In this document: positions 15,149 to 29,500 of the stretch, piece by piece
How positions within the stretch are numbered: position 1 is the first letter of the stretch
How the letters are laid out: the number at the start of each line of letters is the position of its first letter
NCBI GenBank assembly: GCA_016946835.1
Contig: JACVTC010000043.1
Span: 517,501 to 581,500, forward strand
DNA: 64,000 bases
Direction: 5' to 3'
From: Neocallimastix lanati (nom. inval.)
Lineage: Eukaryota > Neocallimastigomycota > Neocallimastigomycetes > Neocallimastigales > Neocallimastigaceae
Program-made: the position numbers and the translations under genes
The notes under the pieces: generated by a model
What the model saw: the letters and a program-made list of their open reading frames with translations, nothing else
What the model was told of the DNA's origin: nothing
Databases searched by the model: none

Positions 15149-16219
15149 AACAAATTAAAGTCAATTCTTAAGCAAACAAAAACAAATATAAATTGAATAA
15201 ATTTCTTTGGATATCTTATTTAGAAATTATTCAATAATTATGTAATTAAAAATTCAATATTATATTTTGTAAAATTAAAAATAATAATATAAATAATTGT
15301 AAATAAAAATAAATAAATATATAAAAATAAAATAAAAATAATATACTAATAAGTACTTTTGTATTATTAAATAATACTAATATTTAAGAAAATATATAAA
15401 TTTTTTATTATCTTTTTATTTATTTATTTATTTATAAACAAAATAAGTAATTTATTAGATGTTAATTAAATATTAAATATATATGTATTTAATAAATAAT
15501 ATTATTAATTTATTTAAGATTAGCTTAAGATGAGCATTTTACTGCAATGAATAAAAATTAATAGAAATGGCCTTATCGATTTATAGAATTCTTATTATTT
15601 ATATAGAATAATAATAAAGAATTAATATATATAGTGAAAAAAAATTTTTTTTTTTTTATTTATTTTATATATTTGAACTATCTGGATTAAATTTCTCCTT
15701 TTCTCTAAAATTTAATATAAAGAAACATATAATTATAATATAATATATGATGTAATGAAAGGATTAATATAAAATATTAATAATTAAACTTGATGATTTT
15801 AATTATATACTTTAATAATTATATTAATATAAACTCTTTCTATATATTTATTGAATTGTTACACCAATTTCTAAAAATAACAATAAATACATTAAAATTT
15901 TCAATTAAATTAAATGCAAATATCTAATATATCATCATGATTAAATTCTTATTTATATATATCTATGGAAAGATTATAGATAATACTTAATATGCAATGA
16001 ATACTTGTAACTATTTCTATAGAAAAAAAAAAAAAAAAAAAAAATAGGGACCTACTTTCGAATTATTTATAAATTTAATTTAATATTACATTATTTTATA
16101 TATATTAATAAAAATTTATATATACATTATTTTTTTTATACATAAAACTAGTTATTCAGACTATAATAAAAAATAGGCAGATAGAAAAAAAAATTATAAA
16201 TATATTTTTTCATTAAAAA

Positions 16220-16258
<39 letters not shown>

Positions 16259-19200
16259 AAGAAAACTATATATATTATTTATTTTTAATTTTATTTAAGT
16301 CATATTTATATTTATATTATTTAATGTTGAAAAAATTATTAAACGGCAGTATTAATAAATATTCATTATTATTATTTATTAAATTAAACGGCAATATTAA
16401 TAAATACATTTTATTATTATTTATTATTTATTTATAAATACTTTTATAAATACTTTTTAATATTTATTATTTACTTATAAATATTTTTATAAATACTTTT
16501 TATTATTATTTATTATTTATTATTAAAAGCAAAGGATATATTTTAATTTTTTTATTTAATTATAAATTCTAACTTATTATTGATGTCGTTTTATTTTTAT
16601 TAAGAAGATTATTATTGGTATTATTATTATTATTATTACTATTATTATTATTATTATTATAAAATCATTGCGGTATTTTCCAATTCTTTTTTGATATAAA
16701 TTACTAATAAAAAAAGATTTAAATATTAAAAAAAATAATTAAAAAAAAAAAAATCCTTGCCATTGTTATTAATTTTTTTTTATTGATTGTTTTATTATTA
16801 TTATTTATTATTATTTACCTTAAAAATTGAAAAATATATATGGTTAATGTACAATTCTTTTTTTATTTTAAAGCCATTTTTTCATTTGAAAGGAAAAAAA
16901 AATTATTAATTAAATATTTAAAAGGCTTAATAATAATTACTTAAAATAAAAATATAGTAAAATATTTAAATAATATATAATTTTATATATACTATTTATA
17001 TAAAACAAAAATAAAACTTTTTTCCTTTAAAAAAAAGAAAGAATATTATATAATTATAATAAATAAATTTATATAAAATTTAAACAATTTAAATGTTAAT
17101 TTTTTTTTTTTAAAAAAAAAAAAAAAAAAGGAATAAAAAAATAAGAAAATATTGTTCCGATTATCCCTTTACAACAGTGGGATTTAAATACTAATATATT
17201 AAAGTAGATTTATCATTTCTAAATATTTTATTTTATTTTTTACTCTTTTTTTTTTTTTTTTTAAAAAAAAATAAATTCTATATATTTATATATTATTTAA
17301 ATATATTTTATTTATAATATAATAAATTTTTTGCCTTGAGATTTTTTTTAAAAATACACTTCATAAAATGATATAACGCAATATATTATACATTGTATTA
17401 CTAAATATATTTGATATATAGTTACATTAAATTCTATAAAAAAAAAATAATAATAATTTTGAAAAGCAAATGTACAAAACGGAATTAATAAATTTGAACA
17501 AAAATAAAATAAAAAAAAAAAAAAAAAAAAAACTATATATTAAAATACCCATGATTATAAATATGTTTAATTGCCATTATTATTTAATTATTAAATATTG
17601 CATATTACATATAAGATTGTTGTATTTATATATACATATTCCATTTCATTATCCTAATATTTTAAGGGATTTTTTTTGGTTATAATAAAGGTGAAAAGAT
17701 AATTGAAAATAATATATGAAGAATCATTAAAATAACATATATACATATATACTTAGTACAATTTAAATATTTTATTAAAATATTTAAACTTTAAATAAAT
17801 AAAATATAAAGATTGTAAAATAAAATATACATATTTATATTTATATTTATATCATCTTTCTTTTTAATATAATAATACAAAAAAAATGTGAAGTTTTCAA
17901 TTACTTTTGAATATATATTTATATTTTTTATACATACTTTCATACATATATTTATACATATATTTATACATATATTTATACATATATCTATACATATTTT
18001 TTTCTATATTTATAAAAATAAATATTATTCTCAATTTAAATATAATTAAAAATTAAAAATATATATATGAAAATAATATTATATATTCTATTAATCTAAT
18101 TAATTATTATCTATTGCCAATTATTATAATTTCCAATTATTATAATTTCCATAAATAGTTATGATTAAATAATATAAATTCAGAATTTCAAAAAAAAAAA
18201 AAATTTTTTTTCTTTCATTTATTTTTATTAATAATTCTATTGTTTCACAAAAATAATATATTATCGTATTAAATATAATATTTGATAAAGTATATTTATA
18301 TATTATTTTAATTTATTTAATTTAAATAGAATATATTTTAATTTAATAAAACTTAATCTAATATGTATCCTGAAAAAAAATTTTATTAAATTTTAAATAT
18401 TATAAAGTTTTTTAACAATAAATAAAGAATTATTTTTTGTAGAGGAATACAAATTCTCTATTGGAAGTCATGTCATAATATAAAAAAAACTTTAACATGG
18501 ACTTTGTTAAAATATTACGTATTAAAACAAAATGGTAAATAAGGCAATATTAATAAAGAATATGATATAAAATAAAAATATAAAATATAAAATAAATATA
18601 TAATAATTATGAATTATAAAATATATAATTTATTTAAAATATATATAATAAATAAAATATAGAATATAGAATATAGAATAGAGAATAGAGAATATAAAAT
18701 ATAGAATATAAAATATAAAATATAAAATATATTTACCTACTTAATTATCTATTTATGTAATTTAATAGTTAATATTTGAATAATCCAGAAATTATACAAA
18801 AATTAAATACAAAATGAATTATTATAATATTATAATAATAATTTTTATTATAATTCATTAAACAAGTTTACAATATAATTATAAAATTTTCAAATTTGTT
18901 TAATGAATTATAATAAAAGTATTAACATATATATGATATTATTTATTAATGTAATAATGCATTAATATGAATATAAGATTAATAAATACATGACCAGTAA
19001 AAAAAAAAAATTAGTAAAAATTTATCTTTTTAATTTGGAAAAAAAAAAAATTAAAAAACTAAAACAAAAATAAAAATAAAAATAAAAATGAAGATAAATA
19101 TAATTATAAAATTTATTAAAGTTTATTAAAAGTCGTTTAAAACAAATTATATAACTGAGTATGAGTTTATATTATAATCAATAATTTATAATATTATCAT

Positions 19201-20136
19201 TATTATTAATTTTTTATTTTATAAAAAAAAAAAAAAAAATGAATTATTATTATTATTATTGGTAATAACAATGAAAATAATTTAATATACTTAAAAATAT
19301 TCATACATAAAAAATATTAATTTTTATAATTTTTTGTTTATAACAAATTAATAATAAATGAAAAATGTTGTACATTTTAATACGATATTACTATTAGAAA
19401 TTGTACTCTCTTTTATTTTTATTTCTATACCTTACTTTTATTTCTATATTTTACTTTTATTTTCTTTTATTTAAATACTATAAAATAATATTTTATTTAT
19501 TATTATTATTATTTTTTTTTTTTTTTGATTTTCTAACTTTTTTCAGAATAAATGTCTATGAATTATTTTTCTTTTTATAAATTATTGAGTTTTTTTTAGA
19601 TATATATCTCTAACCTTTAAAATTACTTTTATCCTTAATCCTTAATATGTCAATTTAAAAATAATTAATAATATAAAAAAGGATAATTATATTAATTATA
19701 TCCTATAAAAAGAAGATCCCATAATTAAATTGAAAATTGTTTATATAAACTTTGTATAATTTGCTTCTAATATATTATATAATAGACTTCTAATAAATAG
19801 TATATGCTAATTTTAATTAATATTTAAATAATTGAATCTATATACTTTATTTATTAATATATATAATATAAATATGTAATATATTTATTTATTTTTATAT
19901 AATATATAATACATATATTTATTTTCAATTTTTTTAATTATTAAATTAATTATTAAATAACTTTAATAATATATATATTAATAATTTTATTAAAAAATTA
20001 AAATGTAAACTCTATATACTACTAAACCTCCTTTTATATTATAGTTTCAATTAGCCACATCTTTTGTATATATACATACCTTTTTTGTTTTAAACTGTGA
20101 TGAAGAATAATTAATTTATTATATTTTATTTTATTA

Positions 20137-20170
<34 letters not shown>

Positions 20171-20460
20171 TCATTTTTAAAAATAAATTTAAACTTTCTT
20201 TTGTTCTGAAATAAAATTAAAAAAATGACTTTTCAATTTATTATACATACTAATAATATATTTATAATTAGAATATTAATATCATTTATATATTAGAAGA
20301 TAAAGTAGTTACATCCAAATTTATTTAAATATATTCAATAATATAAAAACATATACACATTATATACGGAAGTGATATATTTGAATTATATGCATTTTAT
20401 ATATGTATATGTAAAAACATTATTAAATTATTATTGGCTAGAAAAGTAAAAATATTAATA
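15149..20460. other. 5.3 kb gene-free AT-rich desert
   Basis: No supported coding or RNA gene on either strand. It contains poly-A/T runs (16022-16044, 16223-16254, 17510-17531), a 27-bp inverted repeat (18843-18869/18892-18918, one mismatch), TA-rich tetranucleotide runs (17940-17995), and a (TTA)n run at 20140-20170. Small ORFs, such as 71 codons at 17470, consist of A/T-driven residues and are not accepted. Confidence 0.65.
18843..18918. repeat. Short inverted repeat (27-bp arms, 22-bp spacer)
   Basis: The left arm TTTTATTATAATTCATTAAA continues seven more bases, and its reverse complement at 18892-18918 differs at one position. A hairpin is possible. Function is unknown; it may be a small foldback element or chance in A/T sequence. 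Confidence 0.6.
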
Positions 20461-20465
20461 AGAAA

Positions 20466-21130
20466 TTAGTAATAAATAAACAATAAATAAATAATAATAC
20501 ATAAATAATAAATAAATAATAAATAAATAAATAATAAAAAAAAATAAATAAATAAATAATAAATAAATAAATAATAAATAAATAAATAATAAATAAATAA
20601 ATAATAAATAAATAAATAATAAATAAATAAATAATAAATAAATAAATAATAAATAAATAATAAATAAATAAATAATAAATAATAAATAAATAAATAATAA
20701 ATAATAAATAAATAAATAAATAATAAATAAATAAATAATAAATAATAAATAAATAAATAATAAATAAATAAATAATAATAAATAAATAATAAATAATAAA
20801 TAAATAAATAATAAATAAATAATAAATAATAATAAATAAATAATAAATAAATAATAAATAATAAATAAATAATAAATAAATAATAAATAAATAATAAGTA
20901 ATACATAAATAATAAATTAATAATAGTAAATAATAAATAAATAAATAATAAATAACTAAATAATAAATAAATAAATAATAAATAAATAAATGAATAATAA
21001 ATAAATAAATAAATAATAAATAAATAAATAATAAATAAATATTAAATAATAATAAATAAATAATAAATAAATAATAAATAATAAATAATAAATAAAATAA
21101 ATGATAAATGATAAATAATAAATGATAAAT
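20466..21130. repeat. AAAT/AAT minisatellite with dominant 15-bp unit
   Basis: About 660 bp built only from AAAT and AAT words. The commonest phrase is AAATAAATAAATAAT (15 bp). Because 15 is a multiple of three, the minus strand carries a 146-codon Tyr/Leu/Phe/Ile ORF, which is a composition artefact. Confidence 0.95.
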
Positions 21131-23583
21131 TGTATTAAATTATATAATAAGCCAAAGGCTTAGAAATACAAAAAAAAAAAAAAAAAAATAAAATAAAATA
21201 TTAAGATATTAATAGAAACATAATCAAAACAATTCAAATATTATATAAAAAAAAAAAGGAATTTGTTATAGTATACTGCTTGTATTAATTTAAATCATAA
21301 GTAATTAGAAATATGTAAATATAAAAATATAATTATGAGAATTTATTTTTTTTTTTCTAGTAAAGCTAAAAATTTATATTAGTTTTAATTTTAATATTTT
21401 ATTCGATATGATATTTATTATTTAAAGAATAATAATTAAAGAATATACTAATTTTTGGTATATTATATAATAAAAAATATAAATTTATTTTAACAAAGAA
21501 TAAAGTTTTTATTACTAAATTATTATTTACAATTTAATGCATTAGTTTTTTATTATTATTTTTTTACTAGTATCACATTAGTTATATAATATTAGTTTAA
21601 GTGATATCTATATCTATATATATATTTTTTTTTTAGCTACATATTTTGAGAAATGTTCCTTTAGTTTAGGCAAAAAAAAAATAAAAATAATTTATTTTAT
21701 TGTATTATTTTTTTTTTAAAATAATAATATATCGAGGCTTTTGTAATTTTTAAACTCTATTAATTAATAAATTATTAATATTTATTTTTTAAAATTCTAT
21801 AAATTATTATTATTATTAATTTTTCGAAGAAGAATTGGTGAAAAATTAATATATTTAAAAATATTTATTATTTTTTATTAAGAATTATTAAAATAAATGT
21901 TATATGTTTAAATATTAAAATTTTAAAGTATAAATACTTTTAATATATTATATATATAAATATTAAACTATAACTAATATAAATATATTAGCAATTATAT
22001 ATATATATTTTTTTAAAAAAAAACAAAAAACAAAAAAAAACAAAAAAAAAAAAAAAATAACAAAAACAACAAAAAAAAATAATTTTTTAAAAATATTATA
22101 TTAAAATATATTTAGTAATATAATAAAATAATGAATATTCATTGGTTATAATTATTATATTAGTAAAATTTAATAGATTATAATACAATATATTATTAAT
22201 AAATTATTAGATATATTTAAATAATTTTTAATAAAATCTTTTAATTTTTATTAATATATTATAAATTATTTAATTATATAATATTATAAATAGATTATTA
22301 ATAAAAATATTAGATAAATAAAAAAGTTTTATTATTATTATTTTTATATCATAATTTTGTTTTTTTAATTATACATATTTATATTCATAAAACGACATAG
22401 AAAGAAAAATATTATATATTTATATGAAAATATTAAAATATTAATAATATGATTTATATAATAAAATATACTTATTCTTAAAAAATTATATTTTGTTAAT
22501 ATATTTAATTAATATTTAAATTTTATTCGTTAATACAAATGATGATAAATAAATATATATTACTGCTTATTTTTTTTTTATTTATTTTTTTTTTTAAATT
22601 AAATATATAAAGTTTTATATTAATATTTTTCCTTTTCATATAAATATATAAATTTTCTTTTTTTTTTTTTAATTTTTTTTTTTTTCTTTTACTCTTTAGA
22701 ATATAACTTTTTTTCTTGTAAATTTTTGAAATATATATTAACATATATATTTAAAATAATTATAATATTTTTTATTAAAAAATTGTTTTCTTTCTTTCTT
22801 TCTTTTTTTTTATAAGTACATATTATCAAATAAAAAAAGAAGAAAGGAAGATATTAAAAAAAAAAAAAAAAAACAACACTATCTATTTATTTATCTTTTG
22901 ATAAAAATATATTTATTTATATATTAATAATTTTTTTTTAATTATTAATAAGAATATTGTGAAAATTCAAATTTTAAATATATTAAACGTATTTTTAATA
23001 TTTCAAACTATTCAAACATATTAGTTTATAAAAACAAATACAAATATTTTATTAAATATTAAAGTAAATATAATTTATTATACTTAAATAACTAAAATAT
23101 TTTTTGACATATTAATAATTTATTTTTTATTAATTAAAAATTTATAAATAATTTTTTTAAAAAAATAGAAAAATACAATATTAATTTTTAATTATATTAT
23201 GTTATATATAATTTGTATAATATTTATAAAAATATAATAGATTTATTGTAAAACGGAAATAATAAGCCAATAAAAATAATAAAAATAAAAACCTTTAAAA
23301 TAAATACAAAAAAAAATTTATTTAAAAAAAATAAAAAAAAAATCCAATATAAAAACTTTTAGAATATTTAGAAAGTTGTAAATTTTTAATTGATATCAAT
23401 AATTGACTGATTATCATTAATAAAGATATTATTAAAGTTTTATTCGATTATTTATTTAATTTTTTTTAAAGTCAATAAAAAACATATAAATATATAATTA
23501 TTGTTTAATTTTTAAACAAAAAATAAATATTAAAACTAAACTAAATATTTTAGGGTAAAAAAAATCAAATAAAAGTGTGAAAA
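21131..23583. other. AT-rich 5' flank of the giant ORF
   Basis: No gene seen. The last 100 bp before the ATG at 23584 hold the presumed 5' leader and end ...GTGTGAAAA-ATG, with A at -3, favourable for eukaryotic initiation. TATA-like strings are everywhere, so I name no promoter element. A 73-codon minus-strand ORF at 22523-22744 is Lys/Ile/Asn noise. Confidence 0.6.
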
Positions 23584-26500
23584 ATGTCTACAAAAAATAA
23601 TTCATCTTTTGTTCAAAATGAACAAGAAGTAAAGAGTAATATTCCAGTTGTTGAAATTCCAGTTAATGAAAGCTTATTAGCTAAGACTTTAAATTCATCT
23701 GACAAAAAAATTAAGAGTATTGTAAAAAAATTAGATGCTGCTGAAAATGATATTATGAATGAAAATGATTCTGAAATTAGTTATGATGAAGACGAAGAAT
23801 TTTCTAATGAAGAATTTGAATTATATTTAAATCGTTTAAAAGCTGAAAATCCTGCTGAATATGAAATTATTATGAGTAATATTAATGAAGATGATCTTAC
23901 TAGTCCAGATCATGAGACTGTTATTACTTACCAAATCGAATCACCAGTTTATAAAAATGTTACTGAAAATGAAGAATTCAAAAGAACTGGTATGATGTCA
24001 CCAGTTGAAAATAATGAAATTACCTTAAGTGAACAACTTGGTATGCAAAATAATCCAATGATAAAGAAGCGTTTCCGTATTTCAAAGGCTAAAAAGGAAG
24101 TAGATAAAAAGGATCAAGAAAAATTATATGAAATGAGTACTCCAAACAAAGAATCTAGTAACCTATTATCCCCACCTTCATCCCCTTCCCACAAAAATCA
24201 AGATAATCAACCAACAACCTCACAGGAATTCATTATTGATACTACTGGAGATAATGATATCCAATTAGATTCTAATGAAATAGATGAAGAACTTTTAAAA
24301 CAAATTCAAACTAGTTTAAAAAATGGTAATAGCAGTTTTGTCGCTACCACCACCACCACTACTACTTCAGATGAACCAGAAACTGAAGGTGATAATGAAG
24401 TAGTTGTTAAGAAGCGTATACCTATTATTACGAAGGATGGTAAAAGAGCCTATGTTGAAGTTGTAGAAAAGACTTTAGTTACTACTGTTACTAGTGAAGT
24501 AGAGAGTGATGGTGAACCTGTTGAAGAAATTATTGAAGAAGTTATAGAAGAAGAGGAAGAAGGAGAAGAAACTAAAAACTCCAATGGTTCTAAGAAAGTT
24601 ATTAAAAAGGTTGTTTCGGGGGCACAAAGTGAACATAGTAGGGAAGTAGTTACTGAAGAGGTTCAATCCTCTGAAGTTGATTCTTTAGAACCAAAGGTTG
24701 AAGTTTTTGAAGAAATTGTTGAAATTCCAAATGATGATCCAAATAAGGAACCATTAATTAAGAAGATTACTAGAACTGTAACTACTACATATAATCCTGA
24801 AACTGGAAGTGAAGAAATTACTGAGGAAGTTGTTGAAGAAATTGAGGAAAGTTACGAAGAATCGGATAATGAGTCCAATGATCCAGAAAATGTTGAAGTT
24901 AGAGAAGAAGTAGTTGAAGTTCCATCTGAAGATCCTAACAAATCTAAAATTGTTAAAACTGTTACAAAATCCTATATTACAAGAATTAATCCGGTAACTG
25001 GAGAAGAAGAAATTGTTGAAAGTAGTGAAATTCCAGAGGATGATGATGATGTTGAAATTGTTGAGGAAGAAGTCATTGAAGAAGTAGTTGAAGATGAACC
25101 ACAAGCTGTTCAACATAAGAAGATCATTAAGAAGATTAAAAGATATATTACTAGAATTAATCCAGAAACTGGTAAGGAAGAAATTGTTGAAGAAGTTGTT
25201 GATGTTCCAGTTGATGAAGTTTCTGGTGAAGCTAGAGAAGTTGAAATTCCAGAAAATGCTGAAGTTAAGGAAGAAGTTGTTGAAGTTCCTTCCGAAAATT
25301 CTAACCAATCTACTATCGTTAAGACTATTACAAAGTCCTATATTACTAGAATTAATCCAGAAACTGGAGAAGAAGAAGTTATAGAAGGTGATGAAATTCC
25401 AGAAGAAGATGATGACGTTGAAGTTATTGAAGAAGTCATTGAAGAAGTAGTTGAAGATGAACCACAAGCTGTTAAACATAAGAAGATCATTAAGAAGATT
25501 AAAAGATATATTACTAGAATTAATCCAGAAACTGGTAAAGAAGAAGTTGTTGAAGAAGTTGTTGATGTTCCAGTTGATGAAGTTTCTGGTGAAGCTAGAG
25601 AAGTTGAAATTCCAGAAAATGCTGAAGTTAAGGAAGAAGTTGTTGAAGTTCCTTCCGAAAATTCTAACCAATCTACTATCGTTAAGACTATTACAAAGTC
25701 CTATATTACTAGAATTAATCCAGAAACTGGAGAAGAAGAAGTTATAGAAGGTGATGAAATTCCAGAAGAAGATGATGACGTTGAAGTTATTGAAGAAGTC
25801 ATTGAAGAAGTAGTTGAAGATGAACCACAAGCTGTTCAACATAAGAAGATCATTAAAAAGATAAAAAGATACATTACTAGAATTAATCCAGAAACTGGTA
25901 AGGAAGAAGTTGTTGAAGAAGTTGTTGATGTTCCAGTTGATGAAGTTTCTGGTGAAGCTAGAGAAGTTGAAATTCCAGAAAATGCTGAAGTTAAGGAAGA
26001 AGTTGTTGAAGTTCCTTCCGAAAATTCTAACCAATCTACTATCGTTAAGACTATTACAAAGTCCTATATTACTAGAATTAATCCAGAAACTGGAGAAGAA
26101 GAAGTTATAGAAGGTGATGAAATTCCAGAAGAAGATGATGACGTTGAAGTTATTGAAGAAGTCATTGAAGAAGTAGTTGAAGATGAACCACAAGCTGTTC
26201 AACATAAGAAGATAATAAAGAAGATTAAAAGATATATTACTAGAATTAATCCAGAAACTGGTAAGGAAGAAGTTGTTGAAGAAGTTGTTGATGTTCCAGT
26301 TGATGAAGTTTCTGGTGAAGCTAGAGATGCTGAAGTTCCAGAACATGACGAAGAAGTAATTGAAGAAGTTGTTGAAGAGGAAGAAGAAGAACCATCTGTT
26401 ATTTCTAAAAGAAGAGTAATTAGAAAGATAAAAAGATTTGTTACTAGGATCAATCCAGAAACTGGAAAGGAAGAAGTTGTTGAAGAAGTTGTTGAAGAAC

Positions 26501-29500
26501 CAACTGAAGAAGTTACTGACGAGGCCAGAGAAATTGAAGTCCCAGAAGGTACTGAAGTTAAGGAAGAAATTGTTGAAATTCCAGGTGATAATTCTGACCA
26601 ATCTACTATCGTTAAGACTGTTACAAAGTCCTATATTACTAGAATTAATCCAGAAACTGGAGAAGAAGAAGTTATAGAAGATGATGAAATTCCAGAAAAT
26701 GATGAAGATGTTGAAGTTATTGAAGAAGTTATTGAAGAAGTAGTTGAAGATGAACCACAAGCTGTTAAACATAATAAGATCATTAAAAAGATAAAAAGAT
26801 ACATTACTAGAATTAATCCAGAGACTGGTAAAGAAGAAGTTGTTGAAGAAGTTGTTGATGTTCCAGTTGATGAAGTTTCTGGGGAAGCTAAAGATGTCGA
26901 AGTTCCAGAACATGAAGAAGAAGTAATTGAAGAAGTTGTTGAAGAACAATCAAAGGAAGAAATTAAGGAAGAAATTGTTGAAGTTCCATTGGAAGAAGAA
27001 CCAGGTAGAAAGAGATTTATTAAGAGAATTATTAAGTATATTACTAGAAAGAATCCAGTTACTGGTGAAGAAGTTGTTGAAGAAGTTGTTGAAGAACAAC
27101 CAGTTGAAGAACAACCAATTGAACAACCAGTTGTTGAGGAAGTTGTTGAAACTGTTGTTGAAGAACAACCAAAGGAAGAAGTTAAGGAAGAAATTGTTGA
27201 AGTTCCAACTGAAGAACCAGGTAGAAAGAGATTAATTAAACGAATTATTAAATATATTACTAGAAAGAATCCAGTTACTGGTGAAGAAGAAGTTGTTGAA
27301 GAAGTTGTTGAAGAACAACCAACTGAACAACCAGTTGAAGAAGTTTCTTCTGAACCAAAGGAGGAGATTGTTGAAGAACAACCAGTTGAACAACCAGTTG
27401 TTGAAGAAGTTGTTGAAACTGTCGTTGAAGAACAACCAACTGAACAACCAGTTGAAGAAATTTCTTCTGAACCAAAGGAAGAAGTTATTGAAGAACAACC
27501 AGTTGTTGAAGAAGTTGTTGAAACTGTTGTTGAAGAACAACCAAAGGAAGAAGTTAAGGAAGAAATTATTGAAGTTCCAAGTGAAGAACCAGGTAGAAAG
27601 AGATTCATTAAGAGAATTATTAAATATATTACTAGAAAGAATCCAGTTACTGGTGAAGAAGAAGTTGTTGAAGAAGTTGTTGAAGAACAACCAACTGAAC
27701 AACCAGTTGAAGAAGTTTCTTCTGAACCAAAGGAAGAAATTGTTGAAACTGTTGTTGAAGAACAACCTGCTGAACAACCAGTTGTTGAAGAAGTTGTTGA
27801 AAAAGTTGTTGAAGAACAACCAACTGAACAACCAGTTGAAGAAATTTCTTCTGAACCAAAGGAAGAAGTTATTGAAGAACAACCTGCTGAACAACCAGTT
27901 GTTGAAGAAGTTGTTGAAGAACAACCAACTGAACAACCAGTTGAAGAAGTTTCTTCTGAACCAAAGGAAGAAATTGTTGAAACTGTTGTTGAAGAACAAC
28001 CAACTGAACAACCAGTTGTTGAAGAAGTTGTTGAAACTGTTGTTGAAGAACAACCAACTGAACAACCAGTTGTTGAAGAAGTTGTTGAAACTGTCGTTGA
28101 AGAACAACCAACTGAACAACCAGTTGAAGAAATTTCTTCTGAACCAAAGGAAGAAGTTATTGAAGAACAACCAGTAGAACAACCAGTTGTTGAAGAAGTT
28201 GTTGAAACTGTTGTTGAAGAACAACCAAAGGAAGAAGTTAAGGAAGAAATTATTGAAGTTCCAAGTGAAGAACCAGGTAGAAAGAGATTCATTAAGAGAA
28301 TTATTAAATATATTACTAGAAAGAATCCAGTTACTTGTGAAGAAGAAGTTGTTGAAGAAGTTGTTGAAGAACAACCAACTGAACAACCAGTTGAAGAAAT
28401 TTCTTCTAAACCAAAGGAAGAAGTTAAGGAAGAAATTATTGAAGTTCCAAGTGAAGAACCAGGTAGAAAGAGATTCATTAAGAGAATTATTAAATATATT
28501 ACTAGAAAGAATCCAGTTACTGGTGAAGAAGAAGTTGTTGAAGAAGTTGTTGAAGAACAACCAACTGAACAACCAGTTGAAGAAATTTCTTCTGAACCAA
28601 AGGAAGAAGTTATTGAAGAAGAACCAGTTGTTGAAGAAGTTGTTGAAACCGTTGTTGAAGAACAACCAGTTGTTGAAGAAGTTGTTGAAACTGTTGTTGA
28701 AGAACAACCAACTGAACAATCAGTTGAAGAAGTTTCTTCTGAACCAAAGGAAAAGATTGTTGAAGAACAACCAGTTGTTGAAGAGGTTGTTGAAACCGTT
28801 GTTGAGGAGCAACCAAAGGAAGAAGTTAAAGAAGAAATTATTGAAGTTCCAACTGAAGAACCAGGTAGAAAGAGATTCATTAAAAGAATTATAAAGTATA
28901 TTACTAGAAAGAATCCAGTTACCGGTGAAGAAGAAGTAGCTGAAGAAGTTGTTGAAGAACAAGTTGCTGAAGAACCAGTTGAAGAAGTTTCTTCTGAACC
29001 AAAGGAAGAAAATGTTGAAGAACAACCAGTTGAAGAACAACCATTTGTTGAAGAAGTTGTTGAAAATGTTGTTGAAGAACAACCAACTGAACAACCAGTT
29101 GAAGAAGTTTCTTCTGAACCAAAGGAAGAGATTGTTGAAGAACAACCAGTTGAACAACCAGTTGTTGAAGAAGTTGTTGAAACTGTTGTTGAAGAACAAC
29201 CAACTGAACAACCAGTTGAAGAAATTTCTTCTGAACCAAAGGAAGAAGTTATTGAAGAAGTTGTTGAAACTGTTGTTGAAGAACAACCAAAGGAAGAAGT
29301 TAAGGAAGAAATTATTGAAGTTCCAAGTGAAGAACCAGGTAGAAAGAGATTCATTAAGAGAATTATTAAATATATTACTAGAAAGAATCCAGTTACTTGT
29401 GAAGAAGAAGTTGTTGAAGAAGTTGTTGAAGAACAACCAACTGAACAACCAGTTGAAGAAGTTTCTTCTGAACCAAAGGAGGAGATTGTTGAAGAACAAC

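Noticed and set aside
15149-20460. A CRISPR array, tRNA genes or rRNA in the desert
   Set aside because: No regularly spaced repeats with unique spacers, no compact tRNA-like arms or B-box, and no rRNA-like block of balanced composition were seen. A covariance-model search would be needed to exclude a tRNA formally.
20466-20906. 146-codon minus-strand Tyr/Leu/Phe/Ile ORF
   Set aside because: Translation of the AAAT/AAT minisatellite, open because the 15-bp phrase is a multiple of three.
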